Positions 1 through 8,035 of a DNA stretch of 10,003 bases are shown here, in pieces. Source of the DNA: Euperipatoides rowelli. Taxonomy: Eukaryota; Onychophora; Udeonychophora; Euonychophora; Peripatopsidae. Position numbers and translations under genes: made by a program. Positions within the stretch are counted from its first letter, which is position 1, and each line of letters begins with the position of its first letter. The notes below the pieces were generated by a model that searched no databases, was not told the DNA's origin, and saw only the letters and a list, made by a program, of their open reading frames with translations. The DNA lies in the NCBI GenBank assembly GCA_003024985.2, contig PXIH01S0015952.1; one strand, given 5' to 3'.

Positions 1-60
1 CCAGTTCCAGCTTTGTGTGAATATTATCTTATAGTACTCCTCTCCTGTAGCGATGTGGCT

Positions 61-72
61 GCCGCCATCTTG
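61..72 (-). promoter_or_regulatory. TISU/YY1-like start motif (CAAGATGGCGGC)
   Basis: The minus strand reads CAAGATGGCGGC, an exact match to the TISU consensus SAASATGGCGGC, which combines a YY1-type site with a start codon and is known from genes with short 5' UTRs, many of them mitochondrial. The frame from this ATG reads MAAATSLQERSTIR and then a stop, so it would need a splice donor almost at once. I see no clean GTRAGT there. It lies on the downstream side of exon 2, so it is not an obvious first exon of the IDH3A gene in this layout. It may be a chance match, part of a repeat, or the start of another gene. Confidence 0.22.
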
Positions 73-287
73 GAAGACACTAGTAGAGTCAACATCTAGC
101 GGCTTATATCATTATAATATCTAGGCCGATATTTAGTTTTAGCAACAGTTTGAAAGAGATAAAATAATTATCCTTATTTATAACTACCTTACACCCCTGC
201 ATATCATTACGAGTTAAATATTTACTTTTTTTTTTACTTTCTTCACTAAAAGAAAATTAATAAGCAGGGCATTTAACACAAAATTTC

Positions 288-977
288 TTTATTTACTGTA
301 ATAACAACAATAATAACTATAATGATAAAATTGCCTAATTGCAGTACAATATTTGATGTTGAGACCCAAGATTTTATACAAAAAAATAAAAATAAAACAA
401 CAAAAAAGATTAGCAAAATGTAAACTATATAAAGTAAAGAATGTTAATACAGACACATAAAATGTCATATGAAACTTTGGTGGCAATTTACTATCAACGC
501 AAATACGGGACAAACGCTATTTGAATTACTTTAAAATGGGGATCTAGTGTACAGTATATGAATTAAAATTAAATATAAAGTTTGAAAACATCCAATACAG
601 ATATAGTATTTGTCACCAAACGTTATTAGTGTAAATATATATGGTATATAAAACCCCTCCCCCATTGTACCAAACAGTGTTTCAATTAAAATACTTCAAA
701 ATACAAGTGAGAAATCATAAATTACCATGATTACATGAATTCTCATGATTTAGAACTTTGTAGTTGCACGATGCATTTTCTGTGACAAGAGATAGCATAA
801 ATGCATCTTATTTTATAATCAAGTAATGTCAGTCACAGTGCAGTTTAATAAATAAAGATTAAGATCATAATGTACACTATTTCAAAATGACAAAAGTATT
901 ATAGCCCTTCCACCTTTCCCTAAGACATTAAATATTTCATTTATAACAGAACTGGACAGTAAGCAAGTGAAAAAAAA
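288..977 (-). other. Possible 3' UTR with AATAAA signal
   Basis: On the minus strand this AT-rich, low-ORF segment ends in AATAAA (293-288) followed by further AT-rich sequence, as an animal 3' UTR would. Just upstream, a short frame (1046-978) reads MLFCFGVDHDGKVKVKDP and ends NHVR-stop. It looks protein-like but has no family I recognise. A neighbouring frame (about 1090-1046) reads VSHGVYTVPAGTSKAC, so the two would need a frameshift or a splice to join. AATAAA is common by chance at this composition, so the evidence is thin. It is not the known C-terminus of an IDH3 subunit. Confidence 0.2.
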
Positions 978-1554
978 TCACCTAACATGGTTTGGATCTT
1001 TAACTTTAACCTTGCCATCATGATCAACCCCAAAACAAAATAACATGCTTTACTAGTACCAGCAGGAACGGTATAAACTCCATGGGAGACGTACAGTATG
1101 TCACCTCAGCCACAGAAATAAACAAATGAAATATACTCGTTGGAATGACTCGTGTCATATCCAACAAGTAAAGACAAAAGGAATGTGTGTATTATTTTAT
1201 TGTAGAGAATATACACGCATGCAAATTAAACTTCATAAATTAATTAGCATTGATTTGCATTTGTAAGTGGGCCAAGTGTTTATTGCATTATTTACCATCC
1301 CATAATTGTTAAAGTTATGCACGCAACACCTACTATACATAATATCAAGCGTGTATTTTGACAGTAAACAATAAGAGAACAAAACTCAGCTAATCCCTTA
1401 CATGAGCGTAAAAATCATTACAAATAATAAATGGATAATAAACATTGACTATAGTTATAAAATGAAAGCTAGTGTCACTCTCAATGACATTAGCATCCAT
1501 TTTTGAACATTTATTGGTAACACGCAAACAGTGAAGGGGAGGGGGAAGACTTAC

Positions 1555-1638
1555 TGAAGCTGCTTCAAAAATCTTCTGAATAGATGCTGAGATTTCTGGT
1601 CCAATACCATCACCAGGAATTAATGTGACAGTCCGAAT
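1555..1638 (-). CDS. IDH3A: IDH3 alpha exon 2: start of the mature enzyme
   Basis: This is an internal exon of mitochondrial NAD-dependent isocitrate dehydrogenase, the TCA-cycle enzyme that oxidatively decarboxylates isocitrate to 2-oxoglutarate and reduces NAD. It encodes 28 residues from [17 protein letters not shown] to KIFEAAS. The [11 protein letters not shown] signature marks the N-terminal beta strand and turn of the isocitrate/isopropylmalate dehydrogenase fold. The acceptor is TTTAAG at 1640-1639 and the donor is GTAAGT at 1554-1549. The exon is 84 nt and phase 0 at both ends, so it joins in frame to the phase-0 exon at 9299-9127. An upstream in-frame ATG at about 1650 would give MFKIRTV; I treat it as intronic because the presequence exon at 6823-6779 also joins in frame here. 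It lies downstream of exons 3 and 4 although it encodes an earlier part of the protein. Confidence 0.92.
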
Positions 1639-3307
1639 CTTAAACATAAAAAAAGTATTCAATATTGTATAATTATTAATATTAGAAGTTACCCGGCCAC
1701 TATTGAAGCCTAATGCAAATGCCTATCAAATTTTTCAAAATAGAATTTAAACATTCTGGATATTTTATTATTTGCATTATCTAGAAATTAACCAAAGTAG
1801 CCTACTGTATTTGAACAAACTTGTGCTGCATTACAGTAATTGTAAAAATATGGTAAAAGTTTATAACATTTTATTATTACTGTAGTCTGGGTTAAATTAA
1901 GATCAACAATCACACTATTTTTCTTATTTTTTTACAATGTTTTGGCAATACAAAATCTGTTTAGTGTAGCTAAAAATTTTATTGGTATCTGTAAAACAAG
2001 AAGAGTTTTACAGATCACAATAAAATCCATTTTAAGGATCCCAAATTGGCTTGAAGATTTTGGCATTTTTCCAAAGAGACATCATGTGGACAAAAATTTG
2101 CATCTTCACAAATTCTGAATTTAATAACCAGACTATATTTTTCTTTTAATGAATTCCAGATGATATTTAAGCTCAATAACACTTAAATTTTTTAGATTAA
2201 TTTCATTTTTAATTCACACTCATCCACTAGTATAAAGAATGGCCACCCTTAACTGCAGGTTTGCATATGAAGCGAGGACTGGTGTACAGATGGGGCTAAA
2301 GGATAATCCCAAGTGTTTGTGTGGAGATTTATAAACACTGGAACATAATGTACTTATTGACTGAAGGATTGTATCATCCACCACTTCACTTGGGTCCTGG
2401 AATAATTACATCAGGTGAAGTGAAGGGTTCAAGGACTTGCCATAGAAATAAATAAATTTAGATAAATTATAAACTATGTTAAGCTTAAATTATTTCTACC
2501 AGGATTGATATTTTTAATGCAATAAATTTAAAATGCTTTAGCCTATCAAATTATTCAGTGTTTTTTTTTTTTTTCTTATTTCCATTCAGCATCAAAACAA
2601 TTACCATAATAAACATAATAGGCTATAAATAAATTTTCAAGCTGGCCTATCACGGTGAACTAAAATTAATTAACACAATAATATATTTACACCATATTTT
2701 TGATATGAAACATTTTATTTTAGATAAATCATGCACACTTTTAAGCCTTAAAGTGTATTTTATACAACAACAATGTCAATGTTATGGAAGAATATAAATT
2801 AATAAAATGAATAAAGATCTTAATTTAGTCTAGGCTTGCCTGAAAAGTGTAAATACAGTATATGTTTTACTTTTTATAAAATTTTATATAATTTGAATGA
2901 GTAAATTTTGTTTTACTTTTCAGTCTGTCTTTCAACCTTTTCTGTTTACAAAAATTGTTTTCAATTTTTTTTTAATAATTAAAATGGCGGTCAATTTAAA
3001 TGAGAACATTATGGTTAAAATTTTAGGGGTGCATGTATTTCTAAAACTAATAATTTTATGCAAACTTATTGAACAGTGTGACTGTAATTATGGAAAAACA
3101 CATACAGTGTGAGTGAGTATGTACAGTGTAGGCCTACATACTGTATAATGTAAATTAAGTAAACTATTCAAATGATTTTATATGTCCAGAAATAACTAGT
3201 GCCAGCATGAGACAATTTCATATTTTATGGTCCATAAATTGTCAATTTTTTCTATTCATTTCTTTTTTTTTTTTGTTGTTCATCGATAGGCTAGAAAAAT
3301 TTTAGTA
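1639..3307. other. Intron-like sequence to the first N
   Basis: This is AT-rich sequence with no recognised exon. It contains a T13-type run near 2560-2575, a faint retroelement-like coding relic at 2239-2365 (listed separately), and a 71-codon plus frame at 2897-3112 rich in F, L, I and K that looks like chance. If exon 2 and the presequence exon belong to one gene, this is part of the intron between them. It ends at the N at 3308. Confidence 0.55.
2239..2365 (+). pseudogene. Faint non-LTR retrotransposon C-terminal relic
   Basis: The plus frame from the ATG at 2239 reads MATLNCRFAYEARTGVQMG, then KDNPKCLCGDL, a stop, and TLEHNVLID followed by another stop. The pattern of an RTG, a CxCG pair, T-x-E-H and then a hydrophobic run recalls the C-terminal Cys/His segment that follows the reverse transcriptase or RNase H region in many non-LTR retrotransposons (CxCG...TxEHxLxxC). 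Here the last cysteine is replaced by a stop and one stop interrupts the motif, so any such copy is dead. The match is short and from memory of the family pattern, so chance is a real alternative. Confidence 0.22.
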
Positions 3308-3308
3308 N
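3308..3308. other. Single N, probable contig join
   Basis: One ambiguous base separates two AT-rich blocks. Because two of the other Ns in the window are flush with a duplicated contig-end sequence, I read this one too as a scaffold join and not as a miscalled base. The first 12 bases after it (CTTTATAAATAC) recur 30 bases downstream. Confidence 0.55.
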
Positions 3309-3371
3309 CTTTATAAATACACACGGCTAAATGATGCACTTTATAAATACAGTAAACGGATACAGTAAACG
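3309..3371. repeat. Short tandem-like repeats at a block start
   Basis: CTTTATAAATAC occurs at 3309-3320 and 3339-3350. ATACAGTAAACG occurs at 3347-3358 and 3360-3371, a 13-base period. They sit at the very start of the block after the N at 3308, where short repeats could have stopped a short-read assembly. Confidence 0.7.
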
Positions 3372-4435
3372 AGGAGAGGAATTTAACCATTACCAAGAAA
3401 AAGGCTCTAACATGACCTTACTCATTTTTTCCCCGTCATTTTAATGGGCTTTAAACTAGTATGAAATAAAACACGATCAGCATACCAACAAAGTAATCTT
3501 GAAGTGATAACAATGCTTGCTTTCCACCATAACAATATCATTAACAAGGACAAAATAGTGACACTCTGAAGTTTTCAAACTAAAGATATCATATAGTTGG
3601 CCAACTATGCAATATTGAAGTATTATGGTTGGTTGTGCTAGTTCTAATTCAAATCACATAAAATAGTATGAAAGGGGGGAAGTATGACCATACCATGCAA
3701 ATTACAATGGCTTCGACTAAAATAGCAGCTTTAAGAAATGCAGTATGCTAAGAAACTTTCAGAAAATCATTATTTTGTCGTCGTTCTCAATGATTGTGAC
3801 AAACATAACCATATGGAAAAAAAAAAAAAAAGTTCATTCAATCATACAAAGAGAATGTGACCAATATATTTTCCTAAAACATTATATCATATTGCATAAA
3901 ATTCATTTGTGGTTTAATTTCATAACTAGTCTACAAACTTGTTTATATTCTAAACTAAAAAAAAACTTTATTTAAATGCCATATTTTAAAGGTAATGATC
4001 GAACTCATTTATAAATAAATTCATAACTTAATTTGTGAATCTATTTACATGAAATTTGATATGCAGGGCTATACTATAAGCCACAAAGTATACCGTATTT
4101 GACCTTGACGATTTTAACTATCAGAATTAGAGCCTGAATGAGTTTCGAACTCGGGACTACTAAATCTTTCTGCAAGGGACCATTTACTTTCTGCAATAAT
4201 GATGTTATGTTTCTGCCATGGGGCATCCAAGTTAAATTATTTAAAAAACATTTATGAAGTATTCTTCTCTATCGCAATTCCTAAGACCTTATTCTGTATG
4301 AAAAATAGTTATTTTTCAGGATATGAATGAAATGGTAAATTTTACATTAGCTATTATGATAAAAACATAAGGAAGGAAAATGATAAAAAAAATAATTAAA
4401 ACCAAATACAAAATATAATTTAAAAATTATTGTAC
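3372..4435. other. Non-coding stretch after IDH3A exon 4
   Basis: No exon was recognised. I looked on the minus strand for the next IDH3 alpha exon, expected to begin like IVDGVVQSIKLI, and did not see it, so this is probably the start of intron 4. A 76-codon plus frame at 3745-3975 is rich in K, I and F and looks like chance. A short tRNA-like B-box resemblance near 4140-4157 is noted under findings. Confidence 0.6.
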
Positions 4436-4565
4436 CTCATGCTCAATACCACTATATTCTCCTTCTGTATTCTCTCGAATAGTGACAATATCTACATTTT
4501 TATACAATGTCTCATAGCCTTCAATGCTACGACATGGCCGAACATTGGCATATAAATTAAATGCC
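4436..4565 (-). CDS. IDH3A: IDH3 alpha exon 4: active-site region
   Basis: Internal exon of mitochondrial NAD-isocitrate dehydrogenase subunit alpha. The acceptor is TTTTTTTCAG ending at 4566, and the donor is GAG|GTACAA with GT at 4435-4434. The exon has 130 nt. One base completes the Lys codon begun in exon 3, and 43 codons follow: [17 protein letters not shown], then [10 protein letters not shown], then [16 protein letters not shown]. In this family the NVRPC arginine contacts isocitrate, and the ENTEGEYSG stretch carries the conserved catalytic tyrosine. It ends in phase 0, as expected before the VDGVVQ exon, which is not in the window. The intron just upstream carries a (TA)n microsatellite. 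Identification as alpha rather than beta or gamma rests on [13 protein letters not shown] and the match in length and phase to exon 3. Confidence 0.95.
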
Positions 4566-4877
4566 CTGAAAAAAATATACAGTATATATATATATATATA
4601 TATTAATTGCAAATGCTACTTATAATTAGCTCTGACAATCATATCCCATACAAAGACTTAATAAATCATCAGACACAGCAATTTGATATGTCATATTTGG
4701 AACACCAACAAATGTATGTAGAACTGCTTAAAAAATATAAAAGATGGCACAATATAAAAAAAATAGGTTTTATACAATTTCAATGCATTTTTAATTAATA
4801 ACATTAAGTTTAGCTTCAAGTTTAATATTGTGAAAATAATTTTTTTTACTTTTTAAATAGTTGTCAAGTATTAGTAA
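4566..4877. other. Intron-like sequence upstream of exon 4
   Basis: This is the AT-rich flank of exon 4, carrying the polypyrimidine tract and acceptor, the (TA)n run at 4583-4603 and a plus-strand chance frame of 63 codons at 4607-4798. No other coding signal was seen. Confidence 0.6.
4583..4603. repeat. (TA)n microsatellite
   Basis: About ten uninterrupted TA units lie some 18 bases upstream of the exon 4 acceptor on the minus strand, immediately beyond the T-rich tract. Its length is likely to vary between individuals, and it lies close enough to the branch-point region to matter for splicing, though that is inference. Confidence 0.9.
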
Positions 4878-4924
4878 AACTCCCCCCCCCCCCCCCAAAA
4901 AAAAAAAAAGGGGGGGGGGGAGTT
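4878..4924. repeat. C15-A13-G11 perfect inverted repeat
   Basis: AACT followed by 15 C (4882-4896), then 13 A (4897-4909), then 11 G (4910-4920) and AGTT. The arms AACT+C11 and G11+AGTT are exact reverse complements, giving a 15-bp stem with a 17-base loop. Three adjacent homopolymers of this kind are hard to sequence and assemble. The block may be genuine or a collapsed or chimeric assembly product. Confidence 0.85.
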
Positions 4925-4969
4925 AAATATGATTTTTTATTAGCATGGGAGAGTGAGAGGGCATTGCAA

Positions 4970-5005
4970 ATTGAAATAAGAACATTTTTGTAATGGGATA
5001 TGGGG
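4970..5005. repeat. 36-bp direct duplicate, copy 1 (ends at N)
   Basis: The segment starts ATTGAAATAAGAACATTT and ends ATATGGGG, flush against the N at 5006. It is identical over 36 bases to 7154-7189, which begins flush after the N at 7153. It ends inside a G run that is 12 G long in the other copy, so assembly probably stopped in the homopolymer here. The two copies look like the overlapping ends of adjacent contigs. Confidence 0.95.
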
Positions 5006-5006
5006 N
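5006..5006. other. Single N, probable contig join
   Basis: This N directly follows the first copy of the 36-bp duplicate. Sequence after it (TAAAATTAATTT) differs from what follows the second copy (poly-G, then ATTTATTTTTA). That supports a wrong join at this point. Confidence 0.8.
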
Positions 5007-6778
5007 TAAAATTAATTTTTAGTCATTAGGATTTTTATATCTTAGAAAATATAGTCTAAATTATCAAGCAATATTTTTTTAAAAAAAAAAAAAAAACTAA
5101 AAATCTAATGCTAAATATTTTTGTTGTTAATCAAATAAATATCTTAATGAAGTTTTAGTGTGCAAATGATTTAGGCTATAAGGTATAATGATCAGCAAAA
5201 CTGTGGTGATCTACAGTATTTGTTTAATTTTTTTTTTTTTTAAGTTTTATGATCAATCATTATCATTGTTATTTGTTTTCTTGTTTTTTTGTGTCATAAT
5301 TATGTGATAAAAAGTAACAATGTAAATATCGGCTTAATTTTTATAAAAAAAAAAAAGAGGAAAATAGAATCTCTAGACACATTTTGCTTTGATAATTTGG
5401 AATTCATTTGGTTACATAAAAACTGAAAATAAGGGAAAGCTAAATGTTTTTTTTTTCTAACACTCTTCGTAAATATTTTCATTCTTACAATTTCCTAACA
5501 TTTCAACAATAAATGATCTTTAAAAATTTTACATTTTTTTACCTATTCAGATAAAGCAGACTAACAAAATCATCTGTCTACAAGTTAATTTTTTTTTATA
5601 AGTGCTTTTTTTTCTTCTTTTGTACTATATTTGATGCTAATAAAAGCTTTCTATATTTATTTGTATGTAAATCGTGACAAATGTCAAAATCAATAGCTGT
5701 TCACCTTTTTTTCACCCCAATGCTAAAAGACAGGTAACTAAGCCATTATTGAATGTTCACAATACCAATACATAAATTATTGATTACAAGTAAATGATCA
5801 ATATAGTAATATGGCTTGAAAAAAAGACAATTACTTAACTTTTCCGTCAAATTCAAGAGTAAATGAGTATTGAATAATCTACCGGAGTTATCCTTTCAAA
5901 AATCTAATGAAAATATGGATTTAATTTCAAATTAACAAATTATAAGCTGTAGCACATTCAATGTTCAAGGTGATTTGACAAATGCATTTACACATTGTAC
6001 AAAATACCACAGATGAAATAATATCTATAATGTAGATATTCTTTACATTCAGGCAAATTTAATTTAGTTTACTCATAAAAGTTATAAAATTGAATATAGA
6101 CTGCAAATGTAGGCTACTGTAGATGAAACTGTGTGCTGCAAATAAATTGCTTAACTAAAAATATTTACATGAAGACTATTGATTATGCCAATGGTAAAAC
6201 GAGGACAGATTTCTTTAAAAAACAAATGCTTGGCTGGTATTATTAACAATAAATAAATAAGTCAAAATACTTTACAATGCAATACAAATGAAAACTCGTA
6301 GTATATTTTACAATTTATTTTTTCCATATAATTTGTATAATTTTATTTATTTTAATTTGTATTTATTCGATGTAAAGATGAATTTTGAAACCATAATGAG
6401 ATGATGATCCTGATATTAACAATAACATTTCACTATTAAAAATAAAAATTGTTTTCCTTCTTCGAATCAAATATTAAGATTGTTTATCTCTTTCTCCCTA
6501 AAAATTAGGTAGCCTACTCTATGTGTAAAGTTATCACTCCTGAACCCTTCAACACGACAGGAAAAAAAAAAACATGTTTAAAAAAAATGGAATATAGCCT
6601 GCATCTTTCTATAAATTATAAGTGACAGTTCTAAGAAGGAAATTTTTTTTAATATACCAATGATTACCATGTTCCTTCCTTCCTAAAGTAGGCTATTTAT
6701 AACATTAAATTAGACGATTCTACTTCAGTTGGAAAAATTATTTTAATCTATCTAAGAAATAATCCAAGATTTACTTAC
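5007..6778. other. Intron-like sequence downstream of the presequence exon
   Basis: This is AT-rich non-coding sequence with many A and T homopolymers (for example about 5079-5096, 5227-5241 and 5344-5355) and several TAGGCTA and TACAGTA words. A 60-codon minus frame at 5300-5482 is rich in F, K and I and looks like chance. No exon or mobile element was recognised. Confidence 0.6.
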
Positions 6779-6823
6779 ATCTTGTGAATAAGACCTTGTG
6801 TTAAGAACTTGAGTGTTCCTAAC
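6779..6823 (-). CDS. IDH3A: 45-nt exon, probably IDH3 alpha presequence end
   Basis: The exon is bounded by a strong acceptor (TTTTTTTCCATTACAG ending at 6824) and donor (AT|GTAAGT, GT at 6778-6777). It has 45 nt with phase 0 at its end. The first frame reads VRNTQVLNTRSYSQD, which runs directly into [11 protein letters not shown] of the exon at 1638-1555. Basic, Ser/Thr-rich sequence ending in R-S-Y-S fits the R-3 type mitochondrial processing site (RxY|S), so the mature enzyme may start SQDIRTV. Caution: a second frame, LGTLKFLTQGLIHKM, is also open. In the physical order it would sit as an in-frame insert between exons 3 and 4, after LRK and before AFNLYANV. I know of no IDH3 alpha with such an insert, and the contig overlap places B2 next to B4 without this block, so I prefer the presequence reading. 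Confidence 0.62.
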
Positions 6824-7152
6824 CTGTAATGGAAAAAAATAGAAGTTTATGAACTACAGTAAGTTTTATAGTACAGTTATCTTTTTAATTTTTTTTAATA
6901 ATGTGCAGCATCTTATTTATACTATAAAAAAATTTAAATGGCCCATTTAAAGTTATAAGTAAAAAAAAGCAGGATAGAAGTGCATGAATAAATTTGACAG
7001 AGGGATATGGAAATTACTTATTACAAGTGACTAAAAATATATTTGTTTTAAAAACTTAAAAAAAAAAAAAAAAAAAAACAAAGAGACTTTAAAATGTTTT
7101 AAACTTATCATGATCTGCAAATAAGCTGCTGTTATACTATCGTAGAGCAGTT
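6824..7152. other. AT-rich sequence upstream of the 45-nt exon
   Basis: Nothing coding was seen. A run of about 21 A lies at 7059-7078. On the minus strand the exon holding the translation start of IDH3A would be expected upstream of the 45-nt exon, but no ATG-led mitochondrial presequence with a donor was found here, so it is probably outside the window or in another block. Confidence 0.55.
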
Positions 7153-7153
7153 N
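7153..7153. other. Single N, probable contig join
   Basis: This N immediately precedes the second copy of the 36-bp duplicate. The base before it belongs to a block ending GTAGAGCAGTT, unrelated to what precedes the first copy (GGGCATTGCA). It marks the right edge of a block that seems inserted between two overlapping contigs. Confidence 0.8.
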
Positions 7154-7189
7154 ATTGAAATAAGAACATTTTTGTAATGGGATATGGGG
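7154..7189. repeat. 36-bp direct duplicate, copy 2 (starts after N)
   Basis: Identical in sequence and orientation to 4970-5005, starting at the first base after the N. It continues into a G12 tract (7186-7197). Joining copy 1 to copy 2 removes one 36-bp copy and makes 3309-5005 run into 7190-8723. Confidence 0.95.
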
Positions 7190-7366
7190 GGGGGGGGATT
7201 TATTTTTATAAAAAAAGATTAAACCAGTGAAGGTTTATATACTGTAGTTAATAATAATTAATTTTTCAATTTACTGTATATTGCATAAAAAAAAGTATCA
7301 CAGAGTAATTAATTATTCTATATTATTGAAATTTAATAGGTAAAGTATGTGCTATTGAAAATTTTA

Positions 7367-7638
7367 CTAATATATATTAAGACCATTTATTAACAAATTA
7401 CCAATGTTCCTACCAGTTGAATCATCTTCCAGAGCAGGGAAAGAATTTACAACATTTGAAATTTCTTCGCCAAAAAATAAAGAGATTGCAATAACAATTG
7501 GAAAGTTTTGAATCAGACCGTCAGTAATAATTAGAAAACTGTCCATTTTCCAATTTTTTTCTTTAAAGCCATTTCAGCAATAATAGTAGCTTCATTTGTT
7601 TGGCCACACTGTAATGTTTGTCCTCTCCTTTTAACATT
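7367..7638 (-). pseudogene. Unrecognised degenerate coding-like relic
   Basis: Two overlapping minus-strand frames look more protein-like than their surroundings. The first (7638-7531) contains CGQTNEATIIAEMALKKKIG and ends WTVF-stop. The second (7573-7367, 68 codons) contains MDSFLIITDGLIQNFPIVIA, later NVVNSFPALEDDSTGRNIG, and ends NIY-stop. They overlap at 7531-7573, so a frameshift could link them. I do not recognise a family. There is no clear start, and a possible ATTACAG acceptor lies near 7615. This could be a decayed transposon or retrocopy, or simply chance. Confidence 0.18.
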
Positions 7639-7989
7639 TTATTTTTACGGAATATTTTGAAAAATAAAGGACATGTTTAGTCAAACCACAATTAATGAAA
7701 TATTGAGTTGGGGGGAGGGGGGGGGAGAGAAAAATAACAAAGCATGAATGACTGATTGATAATTATAGATTTTGATATATTTAACAAGTAGGCAATTATT
7801 GGTACATACAGTAAATACAAGTGTAATGAATGCTGACATTTAGAAGAAAAAACTGTTTGTTGGAATTTTTTTTTTCTTTATATATTAAAATTCCTGATAA
7901 AAAATAGAACATAAATATATGTAATAATTTCATTACCGTATTTAGAAACTTTTATACATAGGATTCTATGCATTGTAAAAATTACAACA

Positions 7990-8035
7990 CGCGACCGCTC
8001 ATGTTAAAAATGTGTGACCGCCCACTCGAAGGTTA
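7990..8035. repeat. Dispersed GAGCGGTCGCG-type repeat fragment
   Basis: CGCGACCGCTC at 7990-8000 is the exact reverse complement of GAGCGGTCGCG at 9906-9916. A second, looser copy follows at about 8013-8035; its minus strand reads TTAACCTTCGAGTGGGCGGTCAC, compared with TTAACCTTTGAGCGGTCGCG at 9898-9916. CG-rich words like these stand out from the AT-rich background and suggest fragments of a dispersed repeat family. Confidence 0.5.

Larger units (their letters stand above)
1..1554. other. Non-coding stretch left of IDH3A exon 2
   Basis: No exon with convincing homology was found here. The stretch holds a TISU-like motif at 61-72 and a 3'-UTR-like segment around 288-977, both on the minus strand and both listed separately. 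A 74-codon minus frame at 289-513 is rich in F, Y and C, and I read it as a chance frame in AT-rich DNA. The stretch from 1100 to 1554 is plain AT-rich sequence except for a purine-rich run near 1531-1549. On the minus strand that run is a C/T tract just inside the intron after the exon 2 donor. Confidence 0.5.

Noticed and set aside
289-513. 74-codon minus frame rich in F, Y, L and C
   Set aside because: Composition is that of translated AT-rich DNA, with no domain or splice context.
1555-1662. Reading exon 2 as a first exon starting at the ATG near 1650 (MFKIRTV)
   Set aside because: A clean acceptor and phase match at 1638 to the RSYSQD exon make an internal exon more likely; a start here would lack a mitochondrial presequence.
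2897-3112. 71-codon plus frame
   Set aside because: Dominated by F, K, I and L from T/A-rich DNA; no homology recognised.
3745-3975. 76-codon plus frame with a poly-Lys run
   Set aside because: The Lys run is a plain A homopolymer; the rest looks like chance.
4607-4798. 63-codon plus frame in the exon 4 upstream intron
   Set aside because: AT-rich chance frame with no recognised domain and no splice context.
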